DNA of 64,000 nt from Tuberibacillus calidus DSM 17572. GTDB taxonomy: Bacteria > Bacillota > Bacilli > Bacillales > Sporolactobacillaceae. A program made the position numbers and the translations under genes. Below, one piece after another: positions 32,412 to 40,337 of this stretch. The notes beneath the pieces are model-generated. The model was not told where the DNA came from. It was given only the letters and a program-made list of their open reading frames with translations, and made no database searches. Every line of letters starts with the position of its first letter. The first letter of the stretch is position 1. Location: assembly GCF_000430685.1 (NCBI RefSeq), contig NZ_AUMM01000004.1, positions 107,788-171,787 on the forward strand. The letters are read 5' to 3'.

Positions 32412-32945
32412 GACCATTTTGGAGTGTGAAGCGGGCTAAAATGGCATATAGCGCATTTCTATTAACCATTTTAGGCTGAAAAATTTTTTGAAATGGACAT
32501 TAGCTTGAATTTACTGGAAAACTATGCCCCGATTTAGGTGTGTTTTTCCAATATCTGTATCCAAAAGGCCGTTTTGGAGTAGGAAGCGATCCAAAATAGC
32601 ATTTAGCGCGGTTCTAAAGACCATTTTGGGCTGAAAAATTTTTTGAAATGGCATATAGCTTGAATTTATTGGTAAAACAAGACCGATTCTTAGGTTGTTT
32701 TGCCAATATATGTATCCAAAAGACCATTTTGGAGCAGGAAGTGTTCCGAATTGGCATATAGCGCGGTTCTAAAGACCATTTTGGGTAGGAAAGATTTTTG
32801 AAATAGCGTATAGCATACAGTTACTGGAAAAACTACCCCGAATTGAGGGTTGCTTTTCCACCATATGTATCCAAAAGACCATTTTGAAGTGACAAGCAGG
32901 CCAAAATAGCTTTTAGTGCGGTTCTATCAACCTTTTAAAGTTGGG
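32412..32945. repeat. Tandem array of a 155-bp unit, about 3.5 copies
   Basis: GACCATTTTGGAG-like starts recur at 32412, 32568, 32722 and 32877 (spacings 156, 154, 155). Each unit holds CTGAAAAATTTTTTGAAATGG, AGCTTGAATTTATTGG-like and TATCTGTATCCAAAAG blocks. The same unit is tandemly present near 57.56-57.84 kb. No open frame spans it. It fills most of the 708-bp gap after the chromate genes. Confidence 0.9.
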
Positions 32946-33033
32946 TATTTTTTGAAACGGCCGCAACCGAACATACGATTCTTTAATGTACCATTGAATA
33001 TGCGGGGGTTTTAAAGGTAAAAATATATGTAAT

Positions 33034-33483
33034 ATGATACTCAATACACTGATCGTGTTCATCATACCGTGGTTTATCGCTTTAATACATCTATACCGAA
33101 AAGATCGTCTGATATTGCCGCTTGTGGCTCCGTTCGGCAGCGCCATTGCTTTTGTCATCAATGACTTCGGGCATCTTTTTGGGTTTTGGAAGCTGACATT
33201 CGTTTCTCATTGGGAAATCATCGCAGCTTTACCTTTTGACATAGGCCTATACCCGATATTGTCCTGTTATATGATTTATTTTATTAGGAAAAAGGGCCAC
33301 CCCTATATCATGATCCTCATCATGACGACATTTACGACCTTGAGCGAAACCGTTTTTGTCTTTTTTGGGAGAGTCATTTACGGAAATGGCTGGAATAACT
33401 ATTGGACATTTTTATCATATCTCGTCCCCTATGTATTAGTGTATGTGTACTATTTGTATCTAAGAAAAATCGTGCGTTTATAA
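33034..33483 (+). CDS. CBO0543-family membrane protein
   Basis: A 149-residue protein with four to five hydrophobic helices and few polar residues, resembling the uncharacterised CBO0543 family of spore-forming Bacillota. Distinct segments are FVINDFGHLFGFWKL near residue 45 and LPFDIGLYPILSCYMIYF near 72. The role is unknown. It stands alone between a repeat array and a terminator. The ribosome binding site is poor (no clear GGAGG before the ATG at 33034), so the exact start is less certain. Confidence 0.72.
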   Translation: MILNTLIVFIIPWFIALIHLYRKDRLILPLVAPFGSAIAFVINDFGHLFGFWKLTFVSHWEIIAALPFDIGLYPILSCYMIYFIRKKGHPYIMILIMTTFTTLSETVFVFFGRVIYGNGWNNYWTFLSYLVPYVLVYVYYLYLRKIVRL

Positions 33484-33499
33484 AACGGCTGTTTTTTTG

Positions 33500-33528
33500 A
33501 GGCTCAGACATCCCAACTGAGCCTTTTT
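33500..33528 (+). terminator. Rho-independent terminator
   Basis: AGGCTCAG (33500-33507) pairs with CTGAGCCT (33517-33524), followed by TTTTG. Confidence 0.85.
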
Positions 33529-33587
33529 GAATTATTAAAGACCCATGCCAAATTTATTTTGGGATCTTTTGTCTCAAGCGGCAAAAC

Positions 33588-33740
33588 GGTCTTTTTTTGT
33601 ACTGGTAAGGCAGTCTATCAATTTTTCCTTCGCCCAAAAGCACGGGATGGTAAGAAAATCGAACATTTTTAGGCCAGCAGAAGGGCGGCAAAACTTCTGC
33701 CTTCGCCCAAAAGGCTTGGCAGAACCAAGTTTTATAATGC
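33588..33740. repeat. Dispersed palindromic repeat, compound copy
   Basis: TTCTGCC (33695-33701) pairs with GGCAGAA (33718-33724) around TTCGCCCAAAAGGCTT, followed by CCAAGTTTT. A partial second copy (TACTGGTAAGGCAG, CCTTCGCCCAAAAG) lies just upstream at 33599-33640. The spacer from 33529 to 33925 has no other recognisable content. Confidence 0.75.
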
Positions 33741-33925
33741 AGAGTCAATTTTTCTTTTTTGACCTTTTGTTCATATTCCGTTCATAAAAGTCTTTTATTA
33801 TCCTTTTTAGAGTTTGAAATCAATCATGTCTATTTCCGTCTTGGGGCTGAAAAACAATCCGGCGGAGGATGATTTGAAACAAACCCAAGACAACTTAAAG
33901 TAATCAGACAGGGAGGAGAGTATTG

Positions 33926-34945
33926 ATGAATAATATAAATAGTCACTCGGCTCGGCCTGAAAATGGCGAATGGGCCGTCGAAGCTCATGGTTTAGTAAAA
34001 GTCTTTGGCGATAACCGCGCCGTCGATGGTGTCGATTTGAACGTCAAAGCCGGAACGATTTACGGGGTCCTTGGCCCGAATGGGGCGGGGAAAACGACCA
34101 CGATCCGAATGCTGGCAACCCTATTGCGGCCGGATGCGGGCTCAGCGCAAATCTTCGGACATGATGTGATGAAAGAACCGCAGATCGTCCGCCAACTCAT
34201 CGGTGTCACCGGTCAATATGCCTCCGTCGATGAAACGCTAAGTGCCATCGAGAATCTGGTTATTTTCGGGCGGCTTCTGGGACTAGGAAGAAAAGAAGCG
34301 AAGCAAAAAGCGGACGAATTATTAGAGGAGTTTGGCTTGACGGAAGCCGCGAAACGTCCACTGAAAAACTTTTCCGGAGGGATGCGCCGCCGGCTCGATT
34401 TAGCAGCAAGTCTCATATCCGAGCCGCCACTCATCTTTTTGGATGAGCCGACGACTGGTCTTGACCCGCGGACGCGAAATCAAATGTGGGAAACCATCCG
34501 CCTATTGGTTAAGAATGGGTCAACCATACTGCTTACGACCCAATATCTTCAAGAGGCGGATGAATTGGCCGATCGCATCGCAGTCATCGATCGGGGGCGG
34601 GTTGTTGCCGAGGGGACGGGGGATGAGCTAAAAGCCTCCATCGGACGTTCCTCGCTGCAATTGAAAATCCAAAACCCGCTTGACTTTGAAAAAGCGCGTC
34701 GTATCGTTGAACAAGTTTTAGGCGTCAAATCAAACGTCTCACCAGAAGGTGGGAAAATAACCGCACCAATGGCGGATGCCGATCGTGTAACGGATTTACT
34801 GATCGCTCTTCGTGCGGTGGGTATTCAACTTGAGGAATTAAGCGTGCAAAAACCATCTCTTGATGAAGTCTTTCTCGCGATTACCGGTCATGGCGTTAAG
34901 GATGAAAAACAGGATCCGACAGAAGAAATGGAGGTAAGCGTATGA
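33926..34945 (+). CDS. ABC exporter ATP-binding protein, DrrA type
   Basis: A 339-residue ATPase of the daunorubicin-resistance (DrrA) family of drug or lipid exporters. Walker A GPNGAGKTTTIRM near residue 47, Q-loop TGQYASVDETLS, signature NFSGGMRRRLDLAASL, Walker B PLIFLDEPTTGLDPRTRN. The C-terminal regulatory extension of about 100 residues, ending KPSLDEVFLAITGHG, is typical of DrrA. Its start codon follows GGGAGGAGAG. It overlaps the permease gene by four bases, so the two form one transporter. Substrate unknown. Confidence 0.93.
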   Translation: MNNINSHSARPENGEWAVEAHGLVKVFGDNRAVDGVDLNVKAGTIYGVLGPNGAGKTTTIRMLATLLRPDAGSAQIFGHDVMKEPQIVRQLIGVTGQYASVDETLSAIENLVIFGRLLGLGRKEAKQKADELLEEFGLTEAAKRPLKNFSGGMRRRLDLAASLISEPPLIFLDEPTTGLDPRTRNQMWETIRLLVKNGSTILLTTQYLQEADELADRIAVIDRGRVVAEGTGDELKASIGRSSLQLKIQNPLDFEKARRIVEQVLGVKSNVSPEGGKITAPMADADRVTDLLIALRAVGIQLEELSVQKPSLDEVFLAITGHGVKDEKQDPTEEMEVSV

Positions 34946-35757
34946 ATCAAACATTAACGGGAAAAATCAGCGAACGGAAATTGCGCAATCGAACGAGTTT
35001 TCTTCAAGCGCTTAGGAATTCATTGACAATGGCTTATAGAGGGTTGCTGAAAATACGGCGCACGCCGGAACAATTATTTGATGTGACGTTTCAGCCGATT
35101 ATTTTTACGCTGATGTTTACGTATATCTTTGGCGGCGCCATTTCCGGAAATGTGCACAATTATTTGCCCGTCATCATTCCTGGCATCCTCGTGCAATCCG
35201 TCATAACGACATCGATTGTCACTGGTGTTCAGCTTCGTGAAGATATGGATAAGGGAGTTTTCGACCGGTTTAAATCACTCCCCATCGCGCGGATTGCGCC
35301 ATTGGCTGGCGCGCTTCTTGCGGATACGATTCGCTATACGATCGCAACCACCCTCACTTTTCTAATGGGGTATATCATGGGGTATCGCCCAGATGGAGGG
35401 CTTGGCTGTGTCGTCATCGCCGGACTTATGGTCATCGTCTGCTCTTGGTGCATCAGTTGGATTTTCGCTTTCTTCGGTGTGATGGCGCGTAATGCGACAA
35501 GTGTACAAGGCATTTCCATGTTGGTGCTGTTTCCGCTCACCTTTCTCTCCAATGCTTTTGTGCCGGTTGAGACAATGCCCGATTGGCTTCAATGGTTTGT
35601 GAAGATTAACCCAATCTCACACCTCGTCACTGCTGTCAGAGATTTAGCCAATTCCGGAAGCATTGGTTGGGACTTTTCAATCTCCCTTATTGGTGCGGCC
35701 GTCATTGTGATCATTTTCGCTCCGATCACCGTGAAGGCATATATGCGGAAAGCCTAG
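34942..35757 (+). CDS. ABC-2 type exporter permease, DrrB type
   Basis: A 271-residue ABC-2 membrane protein with six predicted helices. It has the family motif around the first external region (FGGAISGNVHNYLPVIIPGIL), the ABC-2 stretch SIVTGVQLREDMDKGVFDRFKSLPIAR described by key residues GVFDR and LPI, and the C-terminal FLSNAFVPVETMPDWLQWF. It works with the upstream ATPase to export an amphipathic or drug-like compound. A two-component system follows within 160 bases, separated by a terminator. Confidence 0.92.
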   Translation: MNQTLTGKISERKLRNRTSFLQALRNSLTMAYRGLLKIRRTPEQLFDVTFQPIIFTLMFTYIFGGAISGNVHNYLPVIIPGILVQSVITTSIVTGVQLREDMDKGVFDRFKSLPIARIAPLAGALLADTIRYTIATTLTFLMGYIMGYRPDGGLGCVVIAGLMVIVCSWCISWIFAFFGVMARNATSVQGISMLVLFPLTFLSNAFVPVETMPDWLQWFVKINPISHLVTAVRDLANSGSIGWDFSISLIGAAVIVIIFAPITVKAYMRKA

Positions 35758-35792
35758 GTTCGGATAAAGTCATCCATATCATAAAAGAGCAT

Positions 35793-35880
35793 GCAGCCTG
35801 CCATACTCGTTCACGCATTTTGCGACTTTTTTCCTTCTGCACTTCCTGATATAGTAGTTTACAAGCGGCAGGCTGCTTTT
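35793..35880 (+). terminator. Terminator-like stem with long loop after the DrrB gene
   Basis: GCAGCCTGCC (35793-35802) pairs perfectly with GGCAGGCTGC (35867-35876), followed by TTTTATTTT. The loop is 64 bases, unusually long, and contains a T-rich tract. It could terminate or act as a regulatory fold before the response regulator gene. Confidence 0.6.
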
Positions 35881-35912
35881 ATTTTAAGGATTTAAATAAA
35901 GGAATGAATGCC

Positions 35913-36593
35913 ATGGCGAACATTTTAATAGTAGATGATGACCCCCATATCCGTGAACTGGTTCACATCTTGCTTTCAAAAGAAGGTTTCTCCATTTTAG
36001 AAGCCGAGGATGGAAAAGCTGCCTTGTCCTTGCTTGAAACGCATAAAATTGATCTCATCGTCCTCGATATTATGATGCCGAATATGGACGGGTGGACGTT
36101 CTGCAAGGAAGTGCGGACGTATTATTCAGATACCCTTCCAATTTTAATGTTAACGGCGAAAGGAGAAACTTCTCAAAAAGTGAAAGGCTTCCAACTCGGA
36201 ACTGACGACTATTTAGTAAAACCGTTTGCTCCTGCAGAACTCGTTGCGCGGGTCAAATCGCTTCTCAAACGCTATCAAATTATACACTCTCATCGCATTG
36301 AAATTGAGGATGTCATCATCGATCGCGCTTCCTATAAAGTCATCATGGGAAAAGAAGAAATGACCTTACCGCTCAAAGAGTTTGAATTACTGTTTCTATT
36401 GGCGGCAAACCTTGGGAAAACGCTCACAAGGGAACGATTAATCGAGGAGATTTGGGGATTTGATTACGAAGGGGACGAGCGTACCGTTGACGTGCATATT
36501 AAACGGTTACGCCAGCGATTTTCTCACGACGATTGCCCATTTAAAATCATGACCATCCGTGGACTTGGTTACCGTTTGGAGGCGGTAAAATGA
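35913..36593 (+). CDS. Response regulator, OmpR/PhoB family
   Basis: A 226-residue two-domain regulator. The receiver domain has the acidic pair VDDDP, the phospho-acceptor Asp52 in VLDIMMPNMDG, and Lys in LVKPF. A winged-helix output domain (about 130-225) follows, with RERLIEEIWGFDYEGDERTVDVHIKRLR (listed by key motif ERTVDVHI) and RGLGYRLE. The start ATG 35913 has AAAGGA 10 bases upstream; an ATG at 35904 is too close to it. The partner kinase gene overlaps by four bases. Confidence 0.94.
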   Translation: MANILIVDDDPHIRELVHILLSKEGFSILEAEDGKAALSLLETHKIDLIVLDIMMPNMDGWTFCKEVRTYYSDTLPILMLTAKGETSQKVKGFQLGTDDYLVKPFAPAELVARVKSLLKRYQIIHSHRIEIEDVIIDRASYKVIMGKEEMTLPLKEFELLFLLAANLGKTLTRERLIEEIWGFDYEGDERTVDVHIKRLRQRFSHDDCPFKIMTIRGLGYRLEAVK

Positions 36594-37669
36594 AGCTGCC
36601 TGAGATCGTGAAGCGGATTTTCGGTATATTAGCTTTAGTGTCTGTCTTAGCACTATTCTGGTCAGTGGCTTACTGGTTGACGTCATGGTTTTATGATTCC
36701 ATTCATTATATTCCTCACGGATTTTTTAGGCAGTTAATCAACTCGATTTTAGGATTTTTTCTGTTTGGATTCTGCATCTATTTTATACAGAAAATAAAAT
36801 GGGTAAGAAAACAGCAAGAAAAAGTTCTGCATCCGATGATAAAAGCCATGAAAATGATAGCAGAAGGAAATTTTAATATCGATCTTTCTTTTTATAATAA
36901 TCAATTTCACGGCGACACGAACCATCCCTATTTCAAAATTGTGGAAAGCGTTAGGGAGATGGCCGCAAAGCTCGGTGAAATGGAAAGCATGCGGCAAGAA
37001 TTCATATCGAATGTTTCCCATGAGATCCAGTCTCCCTTGACTTCCATAACCGGGTTTGCCCATGCCCTTAAAAATAACGATTTAAGTCCCGAAGAACGCC
37101 ATCATTATCTGGAAATCATCGAAACAGAATGCAATAGGTTGTCAAAGCTGAGTGAGAACTTATTAAAACTCACCACTTTGGAGTCCGACCCTACCCCTTT
37201 GAAACCGAAAACTTATCGTTTAGACCATCAACTGCGCCGCGTCATTCTCGCCTGTGAACCACAATGGGCGGAAAAAGACATAAACTTGGAAATTTCACTT
37301 GCAAATATAACGATCACCGCGGATGAAGACTTGATGGATCAAGTATGGATTAATTTAATTCATAATGGTATAAAATTCACCCCTAAAGGTGGAATGATTT
37401 CGGTTACCGCTTTTAAAACAATCGAGGGCGATGTCATTGTAAAAATAAAAGACACTGGGATCGGCATCAGCAAAGATTCGCTCATGCACATTTTTGAACG
37501 GTTTTATAAAGCCGACAAATCCAGAAACCGCAATACCGCCGGAAGCGGCCTTGGTCTATCAATCGTCAAAAAGATTTTGGATATCCACAAAGGCGAAATT
37601 AGGGTTCAAAGCGAGCTCGGCAAAGGAACCGAATTTACGATCCGTTTAACAAATCATAGAAACGATTAA
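36590..37669 (+). CDS. Sensor histidine kinase
   Basis: A 359-residue membrane kinase. Two helices lie near residues 8-32 and 50-67 with only a short external loop of about 17 residues, the intramembrane-sensing layout often found beside drug exporters. The dimerisation domain has the phospho-acceptor His144 in FISNVSHEIQSPLTSI. The ATPase domain has the N-box INLIHNGIKF, G1 DTGIGIS, F-box FERFYKAD and G2 GSGLGLSIVKKI. It is coupled to the response regulator upstream and ends in a terminator. It probably senses the compound exported by the neighbouring DrrAB system or envelope stress; this is inference from proximity. Confidence 0.93.
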   Translation: MKLPEIVKRIFGILALVSVLALFWSVAYWLTSWFYDSIHYIPHGFFRQLINSILGFFLFGFCIYFIQKIKWVRKQQEKVLHPMIKAMKMIAEGNFNIDLSFYNNQFHGDTNHPYFKIVESVREMAAKLGEMESMRQEFISNVSHEIQSPLTSITGFAHALKNNDLSPEERHHYLEIIETECNRLSKLSENLLKLTTLESDPTPLKPKTYRLDHQLRRVILACEPQWAEKDINLEISLANITITADEDLMDQVWINLIHNGIKFTPKGGMISVTAFKTIEGDVIVKIKDTGIGISKDSLMHIFERFYKADKSRNRNTAGSGLGLSIVKKILDIHKGEIRVQSELGKGTEFTIRLTNHRND

Positions 37670-37672
37670 AAA

Positions 37673-37712
37673 AAGTGCAGTTCTCTAGGATAGAAGCTGC
37701 ACTTCAATTTTG
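37673..37712 (+). terminator. Rho-independent terminator after the histidine kinase
   Basis: AAGTGCAG (37673-37680) pairs with CTGCACTT (37697-37704), extended by TTCT/AGAA pairs, then CAATTTTG. Confidence 0.75.
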
Positions 37713-37807
37713 TTATGTTGTTTTTCTAAGCACTACCACTTCAGCGACACGGTTCGCACCAAAACACTTGTAACGGGGTTAGGCGCATTTTATGATTTTT
37801 TACCTAA

Positions 37808-37866
37808 TATAAGCGCCACTAAGGATCGGCCTTCTCCCATAAGGCTTGGCAGAGCCAAGTTTTCTC
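37808..37866. repeat. Dispersed palindromic repeat, copy before the GNAT gene
   Basis: GCGCCACTAAGGATCGGCC, then TTCTCCCATAAGGCTT and GGCAGAGCCAAGTTTTCTC. The left stem arm has diverged, while the right arm is the consensus form. It overlaps nothing coding but ends within 10 bases of the minus-strand GNAT stop codon. Confidence 0.65.
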
Positions 37867-37874
37867 TAAAACTT

Positions 37875-38357
37875 TTATTCACTTAAAACTTTGATCAACT
37901 CAATTTCATCTCTGATTGGTATACCGTCATTCCCGGTTAAGGGGATATCGGGTTTGATTTTTCTTGCTTCCTCCACGGCGTTGTGAATAATTTTGGACAG
38001 AATAAAACCGCGTTTTTGATAAAACTTTAACGCTAATAAATTATCGTTCGATGTGATGAGTTTAAGGAGTTGACACTTTTTCTTAGTCGCCAGATTCTCG
38101 ACTTCTTTAACTAGCGCTGTACCGATTCCTTTCCCTTCTTCAGTACTATCTAAAGATATAATCTCGCACTCATCATCTTTGATGACGTATGTAATTAACC
38201 CAATGATTTGCCCTTCTTCATTTAGAACGGCAAAACCATCTAATGTACTGCAATCATAAACGCCACTGGAAATAACCATTTTCGTACTTCCCCAGTGCAA
38301 CTTGAAAAATTCTATGATTTTATTTTTTGGGATCTCCTCAACAGAGTAGATTTTCAT
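37875..38357 (-). CDS. GNAT family N-acetyltransferase
   Basis: A 160-residue single GNAT domain. The acetyl-CoA loop is STEEGKGIGTALVKEVENLA (about residues 72-91), followed by the LLALKFYQKRGF strand-helix near 112-123. Target unknown. The minus-strand ATG at 38357 has GGAGGTGATTG upstream, an excellent ribosome binding site. It is the only minus-strand gene in this part of the window and is unrelated to its neighbours. Confidence 0.9.
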   Translation of the reverse strand: MKIYSVEEIPKNKIIEFFKLHWGSTKMVISSGVYDCSTLDGFAVLNEEGQIIGLITYVIKDDECEIISLDSTEEGKGIGTALVKEVENLATKKKCQLLKLITSNDNLLALKFYQKRGFILSKIIHNAVEEARKIKPDIPLTGNDGIPIRDEIELIKVLSE

Positions 38358-38515
38358 GATCAATCACCTCCGGTCAACTTCCTATCATGAGAACGTGATT
38401 CGAGACGCCCATTCCTTTAAGCGAAAACTTAAATGGTAGGAGTTCATGACAATTGTATCATAAATTTCCGAATTCTATATTCGCTTCATTTATATTAATG
38501 GAGCATGTTTTCTAT

Positions 38516-38625
38516 CCGCCGACTGGACACCATTCGGACAAATCCTGCTACCCTCTCAACGGACCCTCAGACAAAATATTTACGTTTACCGCCAACTAGA
38601 CACAATTCTGATAATTCCTCGGGCA
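38516..38625. repeat. Diverged repeat pair sharing sequence with the 44.57-kb region
   Basis: CCGCCGACTGGACACCATTC at 38516 and CCGCCAACTAGACACAATTC at 38590 are 74 bases apart. The second copy continues TGATAATTCC. In reverse orientation the same block occurs at 44565-44596 (GAATAGTATCCAGTTGGCGG on the plus strand). Confidence 0.7.
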
Positions 38626-39059
38626 CACCACAATCGAAGCTCCTGCAAACTTCGGGCGCCAAGCAAAAAGTGAAACAAAACCCCTTGTCCCCCTTGAGAT
38701 TTTGGCATATAAGCCTCTGCCAAATAATAAAATGTTACAAAACTCACATATCGATATGGGTCCACGCGGCGTTTGGGCTCGCGGAGGATCGCGCATCATC
38801 CAAACAAAACATCCGACTGGCGTCTTTTCAATTCGGAAACACCGACAAACATATTTGGTAAATCGAGAAAAGGGATATTTTGGACTAAAAATTAGGCTCC
38901 GCGAAAGCATCCGGTCGAGATCCAAGGTTACGTAAGGCCAAACACTTCAATGTCAAATTAAGCAAGTTCATCACATCAAAAGGGACATCGGATTAGCAAA
39001 GGCTGTCATCCATTTTTTGTGCAGGAAACCCGCTCACGACTCGTGGCGCCAATTTATCC

Positions 39060-39640
39060 AAGCCAAGCGCACAAACCGACCATGATCTGAACCAGAGGCA
39101 AATCGGTAGTACGAGACCATACCGATAAACGAACTATGCAAGGAACGCGTCAGTAAATGGGCTGCTCAGAACATGTGCCTAAATCAACCGTGCATGGAAC
39201 AACATACATAGACATCGTACTAGCGCTAAATGTGATGTATCTGGGACACGCGCACAATATTCGTCGTACACGAGATACACGTACCACCCACTGTACACGG
39301 AACGCGTATATGGGCTGTGTTCGAACCACGCGCAAATACCAACTGTGCAGGAAATCACGCACAAACCAACGATGTCGGAACAACCGCGTAAATCCGCCAT
39401 GCTCTGAATAGACGCACGAACCCACTGGCCAGAAGCAAGCTATATGGGTTGTCCTCTGACCGCGCACAATATCCAGCATACACGGAATACGCGTACAAAC
39501 CCACTTTGCCGGATCACGTAAATCGGTTGTACGCCGACCAAACGCAGAAACCGGTCGTGCCCGAGCAGCACTTAAAATCGGCTGTGCTGGGTCATATGTA
39601 AAACGGTTGTATCTAATCTGTGCGCAACTGGCAATTCAAA
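39060..39640. repeat. Degenerate tandem array with a period near 27 bp, about 21 units
   Basis: Successive units of 24-29 bases follow a pattern close to CGCGTAAATCGGCTGTGC plus NNGGAACA. Examples start at about 39068 (CGCACAAACCGACCATG), 39308 (CGCGTATATGGGCTGTG), 39334 (CGCGCAAATACCAACTG), 39387 (CGCGTAAATCCGCCATG), 39489 (CGCGTACAAACCCACTT) and 39517 (CGTAAATCGGTTGTACG). Divergence between units is high. Open frames through it on both strands only mirror the repeat. The 1.5-kb gap 38358-39856 holds this and the preceding pair, and nothing else clear. Confidence 0.75.
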
Positions 39641-39856
39641 CAAGGTTTTGACCGAAAACTGGACTGAAATGCCTGTGCCGAATCGTCCTGAATCCCGAAA
39701 CTTTGGCCTCTTTATTACAAAAACGGATTTAACCGCATGAAAAAAAATAATGCTGTCTGACGCCCAAGGCAATAATGGCTAAACTAGCGCGACTCTCGGA
39801 GACAAATGCTGCACTTGCTCATTTCGCATGTCTTAATTTTTTGGGAGGCGAGTGGT

Positions 39857-40129
39857 GTGCACGATTACATCAAAGAGCGTACTATCAAGATTGGAAGGCA
39901 TATCGTGGAGACGAGAAAGACAGTGCGAGTCATCGCCAAAGAATTCGGTGTGTCCAAGAGCACAGTTCACAAGGACTTGACGGAGCGCTTACCCATCATA
40001 AACCCGGAACTGGCTAGTGAAGTTAAATCCGTACTTGATTATCACAAGTCGATCCGGCATCTTCGTGGGGGAGAAGCGACACGTCTCAAATACCGAAAAT
40101 CTGAAAAAGGCGAAGTCATCAGCCAATAA
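39857..40129 (+). CDS. spoIIID: Sporulation transcription factor SpoIIID
   Basis: Small mother-cell DNA-binding protein that activates and represses many sigma-E genes. The 90-residue protein is nearly identical in pattern to known SpoIIID: VHDYIKERTIKIGRHIVET, the helix-turn-helix RVIAKEFGVSKSTVHKDL (about residues 23-40), then KSVLDYHKSIRHLRGGEATR. The start is GTG 39857 after GGGAGGCGAG. The longer open frame upstream has no family sequence. mbl follows, the order common in Bacillales, but spoIIQ lies about 19 kb upstream instead of next door. Confidence 0.96.
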   Translation: MHDYIKERTIKIGRHIVETRKTVRVIAKEFGVSKSTVHKDLTERLPIINPELASEVKSVLDYHKSIRHLRGGEATRLKYRKSEKGEVISQ

Positions 40130-40337
40130 CTCCACATGTTCCCACACATATCTCACCCGCCATCCCTTGCGTATAAAACGATGGTTATCCGAGCACTCCA
40201 AGCAGCACTTGTCAAATTTTTTTCGAAAAACATCTCCCATTCAGTCAAATATATGGTAAAATGTTGAGATGAATAATGTCGAAATGGTACGAAACATATA
40301 AATTTGACCTGGAGTTCAAATAAATTGGGGGATACAA

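Noticed and set aside
33545..33787. 80-codon open frame after the CBO0543-type gene
   Set aside because: It consists of the dispersed palindromic repeat and has no ribosome binding site.
39150..39479. 84- and 109-codon open frames on both strands inside the 27-bp array
   Set aside because: They mirror the repeat unit, have no ribosome binding sites, and change frame between units; Cys/Arg/Tyr-rich composition is not protein-like.
39060..39640. CRISPR array
   Set aside because: Units of 24-29 bases are contiguous and all diverged; there are no identical repeats with unique spacers and no cas genes.
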